In this document: piece by piece, positions 11,675 to 25,700 of the stretch
How positions within the stretch are numbered: position 1 is the first letter of the stretch
How the letters are laid out: the number at the start of each line of letters is the position of its first letter
Source: Coniella vitis
Lineage: Eukaryota > Ascomycota > Sordariomycetes > Diaporthales > Schizoparmaceae
Direction of reading: 5' to 3'
DNA: 64,000 nt
NCBI GenBank assembly: GCA_011317545.1
Contig: WUJK01000010.1
Coordinates: 2,108,001 to 2,172,000, forward strand
Notes under the pieces: generated by a model
Seen by the model: the letters and a program-made list of their open reading frames with translations, nothing else
The model's database searches: none
Told to the model about the DNA's origin: nothing
Translations under genes and position numbers: made by a program

Positions 11675-12553
11675 TGCTATGCGAGCTTGCGTCGATGCAA
11701 GTCGAGGCCTCTGGGCTGAGAAGTGTGAATCGAAACCGGTGGTGGAAGACTGAGTTTTCTGGCACGCCCTTCTAAAGCCAAATACTTATAAAAGAACCCT
11801 AGAGAGATTTAGATTCGAACAAGAACAGAGTGCAATGATTTAGTTAACTATTCTAGCACCTATAAACCGATTAATATACTATCACATGCCTCCGTGACAC
11901 ACTTACGACGTACTTAAATTAACTAGATATTTTGAAACGTGTTCAGAAGATGCCGTACTTTTTGCCTTAATGGAAAGGTTCCGTGCGGTACGGAGGCGGC
12001 CACAGGACGCTAGTTAATTCCTGGAGCCTCGCGGGGGCCAGTTGTAGGAAGATGGGGTACCTACACCAAGCCCCGGAATACAGTATATGTATATACGCAC
12101 ATTTAAGCATTTGAATGAAATGTAATTTTCAAAATAAAAGATGATTAACAAATAAAAAGGTTCATATAAGATGTTTTATATCTACCATAGCTTTACTACT
12201 ACATATATCATATACACAATCCGCCAATTATCAATACGGCCGTTGAGGAGTAATTGGACAGATACGTCTCTCAAACTGCTTATGCGGTGTTGAAAACATA
12301 CTATACTTTGAAAGGGACTCTCCGTCTTCATCCAGTCACAGTTTGCTAATTTGTGAATAGTCTTGTAGTATAATCAGTGTAAATACAACTTGCTATCATA
12401 TAGAAGAAAGTCTAAATCCAACTTTGCATCGTTTAGACGCAGGATAGAAAAATAGAAATCATCTCAGCTGGAATGATAAGAAATGATGTGGATATGTGAT
12501 CACTAAACTAACTGACTATTAATACACAAAGTCTCAACTGCAGTTTGTCTGCT
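11675..12553. other. Intergenic, AT-rich
   Basis: No gene recognised. The segment lies between the divergent 5' end of the GNAT relic and the 3' end of the minus-strand kinase, so it should contain the kinase terminator. The part after 12100 is AT-rich. Confidence 0.45.
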
Positions 12554-14256
12554 TTATGAGATGTCTTTAAGCCAGTCAGAACTTAGCAGAGCCGGTGCGG
12601 TTGGCCTTTCACGAGGCTCCAATCGCAACATGCTGCTAATGAAATTTACAAAGTCATCCCCTCCACCTGGGGTATTTCTGTGCCTATTCAGCTGCTTCAA
12701 TGACCTTGTGGAAAAGAATACCCCGTTGGTGACTTGACCTAGAGTAGCAATATTCAACGTTAACTGACGCTAACTGCCGTTAAGATAAATAGATATATAT
12801 AGGTGTTGCGATTCATACCTCTTACATCAAAATATTTATTGTTACATTTTGACCGCTCAAGCAAGGATTTGGGCAGTGGTCCAAAGATAGCTATCATCTG
12901 AGCAAGATGTGCTTCTGAGGAGTATTTTGCCGTCGCTGTAGCCTGGCCATCGAACATAATTTGTCCTTGTACCAGTTCCCAGAGCTGACACAAACACATA
13001 TCAGCAAAGGCACGGAGGAGGACTCAGTGAAATATGTGCTGGGAACTACCTGAGCAAGGTTTACTTACGAGAAGGCCCAAGTTCCAAATATCTACTTTGG
13101 AATCCCACTGCGCCCCAAGGATGACTTCTGGCGCTCGCAGCATAGAGGGCTGAATCCATTCGGTGAGATGCTTATCGGACCAGCTGGCTAGAGGATTTCA
13201 GGAGCGAGTGAGCTTTCCGCGACATCAGCTAGATATATTCGCCAGCCTACAGGTTCCAAAGTCCGATAGTCTAACTGAGATATCTTTCGTCACACTCAGA
13301 TCTTCCTCTGCATACGAAATCTGCTCAGAACACATGTAGTAGTCGTGAGGCGGTTTTAGAGATGGAGACTGTGGCATGAATATATCGGAAGGTGCGTTTG
13401 CAAACATCTCATTGATTTCTTTCGTTTCAAGTAAAACATTTTGCGGCTTGATGTCTTTGAAAGGACTCCATTAGTAAGTTGGTGGAATGAGAACCAAGGA
13501 AGAGAACTCACCAGTGTGTATTACATGACAATCATCGTGGAGAAAAGCGAGTGCGATAAGTAATTGTTTGGAAATCCTCTTGGCCATGACAATTGGTATC
13601 TCCAGGCGTGGAAACAGTCTTCGATACTTAGAAAGGTCTGGACCCATGGCTTTGAAGACAAGGCAGACATGTTGTCCATTTGGGCCATTATGCCGGAAGT
13701 CGTCTAGGAGCCCCAAGATATGGTGTAACCCAGCGACGTTGGGAGACTCCTTAGCTTGTATCGCCATATGTTTCAGAATTTCGAGCTCAAATGAATCCTT
13801 CATGCCATCAAACGAGTCGGCAGTCAAGAACTTGAGAGCGACATGCTGGTTTGTGCTAAATAACATCAGCAAAGCTATCAAGAAGCAGGGCCGTTGACAT
13901 ATATACCGTAGGTTGCGGGCTAGCCAGACGGTTGAGTAGATACCATATCCCAGCTTACTGATTACCTTATAGGTTCCGCTTTTGTAATCATCGCCAATTC
14001 GCACGGGATGATATCCTCCGGGACAGTATCGCGCCAGATCCTCCTCGTTGATATGGTGTTCGGAGAAGACCTGCAAGTTTGACCTAGTCGCGCGCGGGGT
14101 TATGAATTTAAGGCGATTAAGCCCTTGCTTGAGTGCTATCATGACTGCATGCATCAATATGATGACTTTGCCGGGCCCAAATACATTCTGATGGGATTGG
14201 TGAATAGCTGTTTTAACCAAGTAAAATGTGGTATTCAGGGAAAGAGGTTCAAACAA
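12554..14256 (-). CDS. SRPK-like serine/threonine protein kinase, six exons
   Basis: Protein kinase of the SR-protein-kinase-like group expanded in filamentous fungi. Splicing by sight gives exons 14256-13907, 13855-13512, 13454-13251, 13187-13069, 12984-12819 and 12738-12554, which join in frame to 455 codons. The N-terminal lead with RYCPGGYHPVRIGD is the typical SRPK entry. Then follow the glycine loop KLGYGIYSTVWLARN, VALKF with the ATP-binding Lys, the helix-C Glu in SFELEILKHM, HTDIKPQN (HRD is HTD, common in SRPKs), LSDFGT, the APE motif in MLRAPEVILG, DIWNLG, and a C-lobe ending LEPRERPTAPALLSSDWLKD. All catalytic residues are present and every intron is GT-AG, so it looks functional. 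The first Met is uncertain; internal Mets lie within the next 40 residues. Target proteins unknown. Confidence 0.87.
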
Positions 14257-15968
14257 GGTTAAACAGCGTCACAGTACCACGTCAGCGCACGGGCCGCCGT
14301 TTTCGTAATCCTCAATGGGAACGCTTTTCAGCTATAACCCCCTGTAAGTGTCATGTGCGGCCGTGTCTTTACTATTACCGCGCGTCAACTCGAACCCATA
14401 CCACACATCTGAAATAGGACAGCCCTTTACCGGTGATGGACTTTTACAACAATAGCATCTAGTCTGTAGTTTCCAACATGATAGCTGCGTATGTATACAA
14501 CCACAGTTCTCATCTCAATGTCAAAAGCGGTTCCTACACAAAGGAATTTGCGAGTCTATATCAAGCCAAAGCTAGGCATCATATCTTTACTACTCTGTAG
14601 TCTGCGATCGCACGTGGCTTTACTCCTTTCATCATGAAGCCCACCACAATTTATCAATTTCTCAAATCTATCAAACGGAGATACAGCACTCATCATTCTC
14701 GTGATGGACGACGTTCGGAAGCTGAAGCACTCGTGAGAAAACACTATGATGCTAGGAACTTGGAAGCTCGTAATATAGAGCAGGCTGAGATTATGTATGC
14801 GCACCCTATATAGCTCGTAATTCACAAAATACTGGGACGATCCTATTCACTAATCTCTTTTCAATTGTAGTTCATCATTCCATGGCGGAGATGGTGACCC
14901 AAAAGAGCATACCACTGTAGAATTCAAAGACGCTAATGGGCAACACGTCACAATATACTATGTACATGGACCAAGAGATGCTTAAGGAATAGTGGAAGAA
15001 AAATAATGAGTTGTACATGTTTCGTGAACGCGAGTAAAGTTGTATGTAGGAGTGGCAGTGTTCTGAGACAAGCTCATTAAATGATGCGGAATATATAAGG
15101 CCTTTGAAGCTACTGAATATGCGACAACGCGGCGTCAACTAATAAAAGAAAGGGAGGACTTATATAAGAGATACTTACCGTGTAATGCCCGACTTCTGTA
15201 AACCACGATTGGGCAGGTTAGAATAACGAGCCAAATAGGTTATAAATCATTCGAATGAAATAGACAGTATGTGCGGGTAAAGAGTAAAGAAAGTATAGAA
15301 TCAATTGCTAGGAGAGCTAGACGGTAGCCTTAGCCGACATGACTAGGCTGATTCAGTAGATCGCTAAGGACCCTTAGAGGTGATACCAGGCATTAATCCG
15401 CATATGCTTGGCTCTCGTAAAGGTTCTATGCTTCTCGCTGTAAAGTCGATGTGTGAAGGTTCTTGCCCCTGCTTCTGAGCCGAATCATGGTGTTTTGGAG
15501 TTGTACAACAGCTCTATATGTCGGCAAAGTGTGTCCAGAATGGATATTTACTTCTGCCATTTACGAAAGGTTTGGTCTACCTAATGTGTTGGTCTCGCTC
15601 GACCCTCTAAATTGCTGCATCGTAACAATCTGATCAGCTAATCCGGCAGCAATCTAGTATTAACAATACCATTTCATTATGAACTTCGCGCCAACGCACA
15701 AGTGAGTTCGAGCATGGTGGTTGCATTCAGTTTCAATAAATGTCTTTCTAAGGTACTATACAGATACCCACCACCTTTGTCTAATGTGTATCCATCTTGG
15801 ACTTCTTCATAAGTTGCGTAATATTAGATTAATGTCAATCTTCTAATATTCTTGACCTCTTCGATTGTTCTAATAGTCCCCTCGCCGGAAAATAAAAGTC
15901 AATAGTGCAAGTATGCTTTCCAGAAGCTGCTGTCCCTCAGCACGCATTCCCCTATATGATGGTGATGT
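14257..15968. other. Intergenic, no gene seen
   Basis: Unique AT-leaning sequence between the kinase and the retrotransposon nest. Short open frames at 14556-14825 and 14875-15138 (minus) have no recognisable motifs. The last five bases before the retroelement, TCGGA at 15969-15973, are its left target-site duplication. Confidence 0.45.
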
Positions 15969-15973
15969 TCGGA

Positions 15974-16452
15974 TATAATGATCCTTGCCTGAATCCCGGA
16001 TTCTGGAAGTACCTATAAGTTATATATTAGCAGGTGGGGAAGTATTACCTTTAAGTCTTCGTACGTTATCGAGTAATATTAAGTATTATAAGTAATTAAG
16101 AGGGATTACCCTATTATATAAAATAATACTTAGATTTATAACTAAAGACTATAAGAAAACTATCTAATATTAAGCCGTAAACTCCTATCCTTATATCCTT
16201 CTATTATTTCCTATCTATAATAAATATAGATCCTTAGATTACCTAGAGCGATAAGAGCGTTAGCTTATTTAGATTATTTAGATTATTATCGCTTTAACTA
16301 TCTTAATTATTAAGGTAATCTAACCCTAACCCTAATTATACCGCTCTATATTCTTATATAAGAGATCCCTATCGGTCCGTTAAGGTTCCGATTTATTAGT
16401 ATATAATTACGCTAGCTTATTCCTATAACTTATATAACCGTAGGTTATAATA
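15974..16452. repeat. LTR A (3' LTR of outer element)
   Basis: 479 bp, beginning TATAATGATCCTTGCC (consensus TGTAATGATCC before RIP) and ending GGTTATAATA (consensus ATAACA). Contains the telomere-like TAACCCTAACCCTAA at 16321. Pairs with LTR E by the shared TCGGA duplication. Confidence 0.9.
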
Positions 16453-16839
16453 TTATCTCCCTTTTATCGGTCTTTATCCCTAAAGACCTATAGTATTTCC
16501 GTAAGTAATCCTGCCTAATATTCTTACTCCGGATTATACCTTCCTAAATCGTTATATCCGCGGGTATCTAGAAATCGTATTCGAAGAAAACCGAGTAATA
16601 TAACTATCTTTATCTTTCTATTAAAACTTTTAGTTTTAAGATAATACCTTATTCTCTCTATACTTTTAAAGGGTAGTTATACTATATAATAGATAGTATT
16701 TCGCGCTATTCTATATATATAAAGCGAGGGAAACGGTATAATAGGAATAATATTCCTATAAATACCTATAAATCCTAGCTATAATAATTTTCCTTATTAG
16801 TATATTAACTCTATATAGTTTCTTATATTTTATCGGAGG

Positions 16840-17190
16840 AGAAGAAACTTCGTATATAGGAGGCTAATATATATAAGGAGCTTTATAAAGCTTATCGTAA
16901 GGCGGGGGAGGCGCTTTCTCGCTTAGAGTATCTTCGTATTTAGCGTAAGTCTTTAGTAAAGAGGAGTATAAAGCGAGTAAATACGGGATTAGAATCGCTT
17001 AATACTTAGGAGGAGTAGGAAGCCGAGTTTAGCGTAAATATAGCTATTTCCGCGGAATTTAAAGCTACTACCGAATTATAGGAGATTAATAGTTTTAGGG
17101 TAATAGACTTTAGTATCTTCCTAGAATCTACGGACTTATCCGTATCTAATTTGTTCGGCTTAAGGCCTTTTACTATTAGTAATTTATAAT
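16840..17190 (+). pseudogene. Antisense accessory ORF relic of outer element
   Basis: On the plus strand, opposite to gag-pol, lies a RIP-damaged coding stretch rich in Lys/Arg/Glu. Recognisable pieces include KLRTQ/KLRI-like starts, RKAGEALSRLE, IQRKSLVKRG and TGLESL, giving a basic coiled-coil-like tail. The same stretch occurs at 22590-22950 in the next copy, with slightly fewer stops, which supports a former gene. It sits between the integrase end and the polypurine tract. It resembles the basic coiled-coil C-termini common to fungal element-encoded proteins; function unknown. Confidence 0.5.
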
Positions 17191-17277
17191 TCTAATTTTC
17201 TTAGAGTTATTACTAAGGGTCCTTAATAAGGGTCTAGTTATTCCTATAGGTAGCTATTATAGTTAAAGATACGAATA

Positions 17278-17348
17278 GTCTTATAGCTTAGTAGTTAGAG
17301 TTCCTAGTTTCTTACTAGGAGGTCCGGGGTTCGATTCCCTATAATACC
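17278..17348 (+). tRNA. tRNA-like sequence (anticodon TCT by position), probably SINE/tRNA-derived insert, RIP-damaged
   Basis: A 71-nt cloverleaf-like unit: acceptor arms GTCTTAT and ATAATAC pair at six of seven positions, the anticodon stem CCTAG/CTAGG pairs perfectly around loop TTTCTTA, and the T-arm loop is TTCGATT. An A-box-like TAGCTTAGTAG and an exact B-box GGTTCGATTCC (GGTTCGANTCC) are present, and a T-rich stretch follows at about 17371. It lies in about 180 bp present in the outer element but absent from the equivalent place in the inner copy (near 22960), so it was inserted into the element. A functional tRNA is doubtful because the D and T stems are mispaired. Confidence 0.5.
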
Positions 17349-20300
17349 TTCTCTATCTAGGGCTATAATAACTTTTTGTTTTTATATTCTTTAATAAGGT
17401 TTAGGTATACGTTCCTTAGTAGTTCCTAAGTATTTTCCGAATTATTATAATTTTTCTACTTAATAAGGTATTATTTCCTATATCCGCGTTTATATAAGTT
17501 AAGAATCTATTTAACTTCGTATTATACTTATTCTAGTTCGATAATATCTATATTATACGAGAGTTTTATATCTATTAATACTAATTTAAGGAGTAAAATA
17601 TAGAAGACTAGGTATAGGCGTATATATAGGATTTCCAATTTATAATTAACTAATAAAATCTATTATATAATTTTATAAGGTCCGAGTTTTTTATAATCGA
17701 GTTTATCGCTAGGTTTAATAGTTTTAATATTTTTATAGTTAAGGTAGATTTTATTTCCCTTTTATAGGATTAATCCCTTAATCCTTTTCTAATTAGCGTA
17801 TTTCGTTATTTATTCTTTAATATCCTAAAGTATATATTAAGTATCTTTATATAATTACTTAATTCTTTTAGCGTATTAATCTACCGTTTCTACGTTTCTA
17901 CCTAATAGTATTTCGTAGTATATTATAGGGTTATATCCGTAGAATAGGAAGAATAGTAATTTTCCTATACTCGTTATATCTATACTATTATAAGCGAATT
18001 ATACTATAGGTAAAAGTTCGACCTAATTATCTTATTAGTAGTTAACGTAATATTATAGATATTATTCTATAATCTAGTTAGTATATTCTATTTATCCGTT
18101 TATCTAAGGATAAAATACTATAGATATATATTATATCGTTCCGAGGTATTTAGTAAGTAAGATCTAGAATTTTAATATAAACTTTCTATCTCTATCTAAT
18201 ATAATTTCCTAAGGTATTCCGTAGTTAGCGATAATAATACGGAGGAATATATATATAAGTTCTTCTATAGTATTATTTTCTTTATATAATAGGAAGTATA
18301 TATACTTACTTAGTCTATAAACTATTATTAAGATACTATTATACTATACTTTAGTTAAGGGTTCTTATAAAAGAGATAGCTTAGTAATAAAGTCTAGACT
18401 AATAGATAACTAAATAGTTATAGGTATTAGTAGAGGTTATAATAATCCGTAAGGCTTATATCGTTCTATCTTATTCCGTTTATATATATTATAGTTATTA
18501 ATAATATTTATAACTCGTTTCTTAAGGTTTAATAGATTCTAGTAATATTAGATCCTTTTATAGGTTGCTCTAATTCCTTAGTATCTATATACTAGTATAC
18601 TATAGATACTTCTAATATAGTTATTTTATTCCGATATTATTATATTATCGAGGTTAGATATTTCTCCTTCGATATATAGGGTTATATTAAGTTCCTTAAT
18701 AATAGATAGTATAGTAAAGTTACCTTCCGAATTTTCCTTAAAGATTATTATAATATCTTAGTCTTTACTATTACTATTCTTATAATCTAACTATCTATTA
18801 AGAGTATCTACTCGTTTATTTTCTTTACCTTTATAGTAGATAATCTTAAAGTCGAATTCTAATAGAAATTCGTATTATCTAACTTATCGTTTATTAAGCT
18901 ATTTTATTAAGGTAAATACCTAAAGGTTCTTATAATCCGTATATATAAAAATTTATTATCTTACGCTAATAAGGTAGTATTACTATTCCCTAAAGGCTTT
19001 TATTATTACTATAAGTTCTTAATCGGGCGTTCTATAGTTAAGTTCTAGTCTATTTAGCTTCTTATTAAAGTTATTAATTATCTATAATCGTCCTTTATCT
19101 TTTCGTTATCCGAGTTATCTACCGAATATATAATCTAATATATTTATCTCGATTTCGAAAACTTTATCTTAATCTATTTCGATTAGGATTAGTTCTAATA
19201 TAACTATATCCTTAATTATACTAAAGCCTTTCTATACTTATTCGTTCTAGTTAAAGGTAATATCCTTTTTCGTAAGTTCCGTAAGTAGTATTATAATATT
19301 ATTATAGTTCTTAATAAATTATCGGTAGAAGTTAGTATAGCCTAAGAAGGCTTTAATATCCTTAATATTCTAAGGTATAAGCTAATCCCTAACTACCTAT
19401 ACTTTATCTTTCTATATTTATATATACCTTAGTATAATAATATATCTAAGGTAGTTAACTTTTTAAATATTCTAGTTATATTTAGTAGGTTCTATTAAAA
19501 TCTTATTATTTTAGAGGATTTATAGGATTATTATAATATACTTCTAGTATTCTTCGAATATATTTAAATAAATAAGGATATCGTTTAGGTAAGCGATTAT
19601 AAAATAGTTAAGGTATTCGTATAAGATAAAGTTTATTATTTCCTAGAATAATATAAAAGCGTTAGTAAGTCCGAATAATATAATAAAATATTCGAAATAT
19701 CCGTAATATATTCTAAATACTATTTTCTATTCTTCTCCGGGTTTAATATAAATATATATATATCCTTCTTTAAGGTTAAGGGCTATAAACTATTAGGCTC
19801 CTCTAAGTCTATCTCTAAGTTTTTTAAAGAGAGGTAAAGGGTATCGATTCTTAATTATAATATTATTAAGTTACCGATAATTAATATATAGCTATAGTTT
19901 GCTATTTTTCTTTAGTATAAATAGGATTAGGTATCCTACTAGTAAATATAAGGGTCTAATATAGCCTTTTTTAAGATCTTCGTCGATATATTCTCTAAAT
20001 ACTTTAAGTTTATCCTTATTTAATCCGTAAATAGGAAAGAACTTTAGTTATTCTCCTTCTTTAAGTAGGATCTTATAGTTATATAGGCTATATTCTAATA
20101 GGCTATTATCGAATTTTCCTTAAAATAGTTTCGTAAACTTCCGATACTCTTCTAATATACCGGAGAAGTCTTTAAATATATCTTCGTCTTATATAATTAC
20201 TATTATAAGGAGATATCGTTATATATACTTAGTTCCTTCTTAAACTTACTATAATAATATATCCTATTATCTATAGAATCCTATTATATTATATCCTAAT

Positions 20301-21744
20301 CTATTATATCCCTTCTTCTATTAGGTATTAATTATCGCTAAATCCTTCTCTATAAGCTATTAAGGTTTATTATATCCTAGGGTAGCTATCGTTTTAGCTT
20401 TTCTCGATTTAAAGGTATATATAAATTCGTTTAAGCCCCTATTATTTAAATATCGCTTAATAACTAAATCCGATCCTATACTTTTAATTATAACCGCTTC
20501 TTAGGTATCCGCTTTATCCTATAAAATATAGCTATTAATCTAATCGATTCGAGGATTTTCCTTTCTTAACTATAATATACTTAAAATTAGCTTATATTAT
20601 ATAGTATCCGTAATATCGAAGTTTATTAGTATTATATATCCGTATATTATAACTAGTAATTAATTAGATTCTATATCGATAATACCTTAGCTATAAGCGA
20701 TTTCTATACCTTTTATAGTATTAAGTTTATAGGGTTTTATCTTCTTCTTCTAAGGTATCCGTTCTCTATTAATAATGTTTAGGGATATAAAGTTTCCTTA
20801 TACTCTATTATCTAGGAGTATTATATAATATTTATTATTAATTTATATTACGATTTTTAAATATTCGTATATTAAGCTATCTATTATATAAAGGGACTTT
20901 ATTATAAGTCCTAATCGTTTATTATCCCTTATAGGCGATCCTTATCTTTTAGGTTCTATTATTCTTATTATACTCTAAGGGCTATTATCTAAGCTAGGTT
21001 CTTAGCTTATTATATTCCGTATCGTATATATACTACGGCCTATCGCTATAAGCGTATTTAATTTTCTTCTTTCGTATAAGGAGTTTATACTCCGGGCTAA
21101 TTATCCTTAAGGTTATAATAGGTATACGCTTTATCCGCTAGGTATTCTATATAATCGGTATACTTATAGAAGCTATAATATATAGGTTCTACGTATACGG
21201 GCTTTATAAGCTTTTCCCTTTATTTCTATTCGTATATTCTATACTAGTTAAGCGCTTTTTCTTATATATAAGGTATATATTAGGGTATTATATATTAATA
21301 TTATTTTACTTATTATATTATATATCCGTAGGGGGTATTATATATAAGGCTAATACTAGCGTAGTTTCCCCTTATTTTAAATACTTTATAATAATCGCTA
21401 TTATCGTCGTTATAAGCGATAATACTATACCCTATCTCGCGTATAGGGAACTATTCGTTAGTTACCTTATATTTAAAGTATTATCTATAATTATATATAA
21501 TATAGGTAAACTATATAATCTAATAGTATTTTTCGTAAAGGTAATTAATTCGTATATCTTCTTATATAAGGGGGGTTTTATTTTAATAAGATATTATTCT
21601 AAATAATTCTTTAAATATAATATTATAGATAAAGTAATATATATCTCCTTTATCGATATCTTCGTTTATAAAGCTTTCTAATTTTAAGCTTATTTCTTTA
21701 TTAATAGTTTAGGTATTAGTATTCTAACCGATACTAAGTATTCC

Positions 21745-22223
21745 TGTAATGATCCTTGCCTGAATCCCTGATTCTGGAAGTACCTATGAGTTGTATGTTA
21801 GTAGGTGGGGAAGTATTACCTTTAAGTCTTCGTACGTTGTCGAGCAATATTAAGTATTATAAGTGATCAAGAGGGATTACCCTATTATATAAAATAATAC
21901 TTAGATTTATAACTAAAGATTATAAGGAAACTATCTAATAGTAAGCCGTAAACTCCTATCCTTATATCCTTCTATTATTCCCTATTTATAGTAAGTATAG
22001 ATCCTTAGATTACCGGGAGCGATAGGAGCGTTAGCTTATTTGGATTATTTAGATTATTATCGCTCTAATTATCTTAATTATTAAGGTAATCTAACCCTAA
22101 CCCTAATTATACCGCTCTATATTCTTATATAAGAGATCCCTATCGGTCCGTTAAGGTTCCGATTTGCTAGTATACGGTTACGCTAGCCTATTCCTATAAC
22201 CTATATATTTATAGGTTATAATA
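21745..22223. repeat. LTR B
   Basis: 479 bp. Starts with an undamaged TGTAATGATCC and ends GGTTATAATA. Left target duplication ATTCC precedes it. Followed at once by the complement of the polypurine tract. Confidence 0.9.
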
Positions 22224-22589
22224 TTATCTCCCTTCTATTAGTCTTTATCCCTAAAAACCTATAATATTTCCGTAAGTAGTCCTGCCTAATATTCTTACTC
22301 CGGATTATGCCTTCCTAATTCGTTATATCTACGGGTATCTAGAAATCGTATTCGAAGAAAACCGAGTAATATAACCGTTTTTATCTTTCTATCGAAACTT
22401 TTGGTTTTAAGATAATACCCTATTCTCTTTATACTTCTAAAGGGTGGTTATACCGTATAATAGATGGTGTTTCGCGTTGTTCTGCGTACGTAAAACGAGG
22501 AAAACGATATAATAGGAATAGTATTCCTATAAATGCCCGTAAGTTCTGGCTATAATAATTTTCCTTATTAGTATACTAACTCTATATAG

Positions 22590-22950
22590 TTTCTTATATT
22601 TTATCGGAGGAGAAGAAGCTTTATATATAGGAGGCTAATATATATAAGGAGCTTCGTAAGGCCTATCGTAAGGCGGGGGAGGCGCTTTCTCGCTTAGAGC
22701 GTCTTCGTATTTAGTATAAGTCTTTAGTAAAGAGGAGTATAAAGTTAGTAAATACGGGATTAGAGTCGCTTAATACTTAGGAGGAATAGGAAGCCGAGTT
22801 TAGCGTAAATACGGCTATCTCCGTAGAATCTAAAGCTACTGCCGAATTATAGGAGTTTAGTAGTTTTAGGGTAATAGATTTTAATACCTTCCTAGAGTCT
22901 ACGGATTTATCTATATCTGATTTCTTCGGCTTAGGGTCTTCTACTATTAG
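22590..22950 (+). pseudogene. Antisense accessory ORF relic of second element
   Basis: Plus-strand counterpart of the 16840-17190 stretch. Recognisable pieces are ELRKAYRKAGEALSRLERLRI and KSLVKRSIK-like segments, with stops mostly at positions explained by CAG-to-TAG or TGG-to-TAG changes. Encodes a basic, helix-forming tail. Location beside the polypurine tract and antisense to gag-pol is conserved in all copies in the window. Confidence 0.5.
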
Positions 22951-25159
22951 TAGTTCGTAACTCTAATTTTCGTATTCTTTAATTAGAATTTTATAGATAT
23001 TCTTTAGGGGTTCCTAAGTATTTTCTAAGTTATCGTATCCTTTCTATTTAATAAGGTATTATTTTCCGCGTCCGCGTTTATATAAATTAAGGATTTATTT
23101 AACTTCGTATTATACTTATTCTGGTTCGATAATATCTATATCGTATAAGAGTTCTGCGTCTACTAGTGCTAGTTCTAGAAGTAAAATATAGAAGACTGGG
23201 TATAGATATATATATAGGATTTCGAGTTTATAGTTAACTAGGGAAATTTATCGTATAATTTTATAGGGTCCGAGTTTCTTATAATCGAGTTTATTGCTAG
23301 GTCTAGTAGTTTTAATATTTTTACGGTTAAGGTAGACTTTATCTCCCTTCTATAGGATTAGTCCCTTAATCCTTTTCTAATTAGCGTATTTCGTTATTTA
23401 TTCTTTAACGTCCTAAAGTATACGTCGAGTATCTTCGTATAATTGCTTGATTCTTCTGGCGTATTAGTCTGCCGTTTCTGCGTTTCTACCTAATAGTATT
23501 TTATAGTATACCGTGGGGTTGTATCCGTAGAGTAGGAAGAATAGTGATCTTCCTATACTCGTTATATCTGTATTATTATAGGCGAACTGCGCGGTTAGCA
23601 AAAGTTCGACCCAATTATCTTATTCGTAGTTAACGTAGTATCGTAGATATTATTCTATAATCTAGTTAGTACGTTCCGTTTATCCGTCTATCTAAGGATA
23701 AAATGCCGTAGATATACGTTATATCGTTCCGAGGTATTTAGTAAGTAAGATCCAGAATTTTAACGCGAATTTTCTATCTCTATCTAATATAATTTCCTAA
23801 GGTATTCCGTAGTTAGCGATAATAATGCGGAGGAATATATATACGAGTTCTTCTATAGTACTACTTTCCTTATATAATAGGAAGTATACGTACTTGCTTA
23901 GTCTGCAAACTACTACTAAGATACTATTATATTATACCTAAGTTAAGGGTTCTCGTAAGAGGGGTAGCTTAGTAATAAAGTCTAGACTAATAGAGGATTA
24001 AATAGTCGTAGGTATTAGTAGAGGTTATAATAGTCTATAAGGTTTATATCGTTCTATCTTATTCCGTTTATATATATCGTAGTTGTTAACGATATCCGTA
24101 ACTCGTTTCTTAAGGTTTAGTAGGTTCTAATAGCGTTGGATCCTTTTATAGGTTGCTCTAATTCCTTAGTATCTATATACTAGTACGCTATAGATGCTTT
24201 TAATATAGTCGTTTTGTTCTAATATTATTATACTATCGAGGTTAGGTATTTCTCCTTCGATACGTAGTATTACGTTGAGTTCCTTAGTAATGGATAGTAT
24301 AGTAAGGTTGCCTTCCGAATCTTCCTTAAAGATTACTATAATATCCTGGTCTTTGCTATTGCTGCCCTTATAGTCTAACCGTCTGCTAAGAGCGTCTACT
24401 CGTTCGTTTTCCTTGCCTTTACGGTAGATAATCTTAAAGTCGAATTCTGATAGAAATTCGTACTATCTAACTTATCGTTTATTAAGCTGTTTTATCGAGG
24501 TAAATACCTGGAGATTCTTATAATCCGTATATATAAGAATTTATTATTTTGCGCCGATAAGGTAGTATCGCTATTCCCTAAAGGCTTCTACTATTACTAT
24601 AAGTTCCTAATCGGGCGTTCCGTAGTTAAGTTCTAGTCTATTTAACTTCTTACTAAAGTTGCTAACTATCCGTAGTCGTCCTTTATTATCTCGTTATCCG
24701 AGTTATCTACCGAGTATATAATCTAATACGTTTATCTCGATCTCGAAAACTTTATCTTAATCTACTTCGACTAGGATTAGTTCTGATATAACGGCGTTCT
24801 TAATTATACTAAAGGCTTTCTATACCTATTCGTTCTAGTTAAAGGTAATATCCTTTTTCGTAAGTTCCGTAAGTAGTGCTATAATGCTACTATAGTTCTT
24901 AATAAATTATCGGTAGAAGTTAGTATAGCCTAAGAAGGCTCTAATATCCTTAACGTTCTAAGGTATAGGCTAGTCCCTAACTGCCTATACTTTATCTTTC
25001 TATATTCGTATATGCCCTGGTGTAATAGTATATCCGAGGTAGTTAACTTCTTAAGTATTCTAATTATATTTAGTAGGTTCTACTAAAATCTTATTATCTT
25101 AGAGGATTTATAAGATTATCGTAATATACTTCTAGTATTCCTCGAATATCTTTAAGTAA

Positions 25160-25700
25160 ATAAGGATATCGTCTAGGTAAGCGATTATAAAATAGTCGAG
25201 GTATTCGCGTAAGATAAAGTTTATTATTTCCTGGAATAATATAGGGGCGTTAGTAAGTCCGAATAATATAATAAGATATTCGAAATATCCGTAGCGTATT
25301 CTAAACGCTATTTTCCATTCTTCTCCGGGTTTAATACGAATATATATATATCCTTCCTTAAGGTCGAGGGCTATAAACTATTAGGCTCCTCTAAGTCTAT
25401 CTCTAAGTTCTTTAAAGAGAGGTAAGGGGTACCGATTCTTAATTATAATATCGTTAAGTTGCCGATAGTTAACGTATAATCGTAGTTTGCCGTTTTTCTT
25501 TAGTATAAATAGGATTAGGTATCCTACTAGTAAATATAAGGGTCTAATATAGCCTTTCTTAGGATTTTCGTCGATATATTCTCTAAATGCTTTAAGTTTA
25601 TCCTTATCTAATCCGTAGATAGGAAAGAACTTTAGTTATTCTCCTTCTTTAAGTAGGATTTCGTAGTCGTATAGGCTATACTCTAGTAGGCTATTATCGA
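25160..25700 (-). pseudogene. Reverse transcriptase core of the second/third element (broken)
   Basis: On the minus strand FGLTNAPILFQEIINFILREYLD...FIIAYLDDIL is legible, i.e. the RT fingers/palm region with the YLDD catalytic motif at 25168-25179; FLGYTNFYR follows at about 24905-24935. These are hallmarks of Gypsy/Metaviridae-type RT. Stop codons from C-to-T changes interrupt the frame throughout. Homologous blocks are at 19600-20100, 29900-30450 and, duplicated, 41160-42620. Confidence 0.7.
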
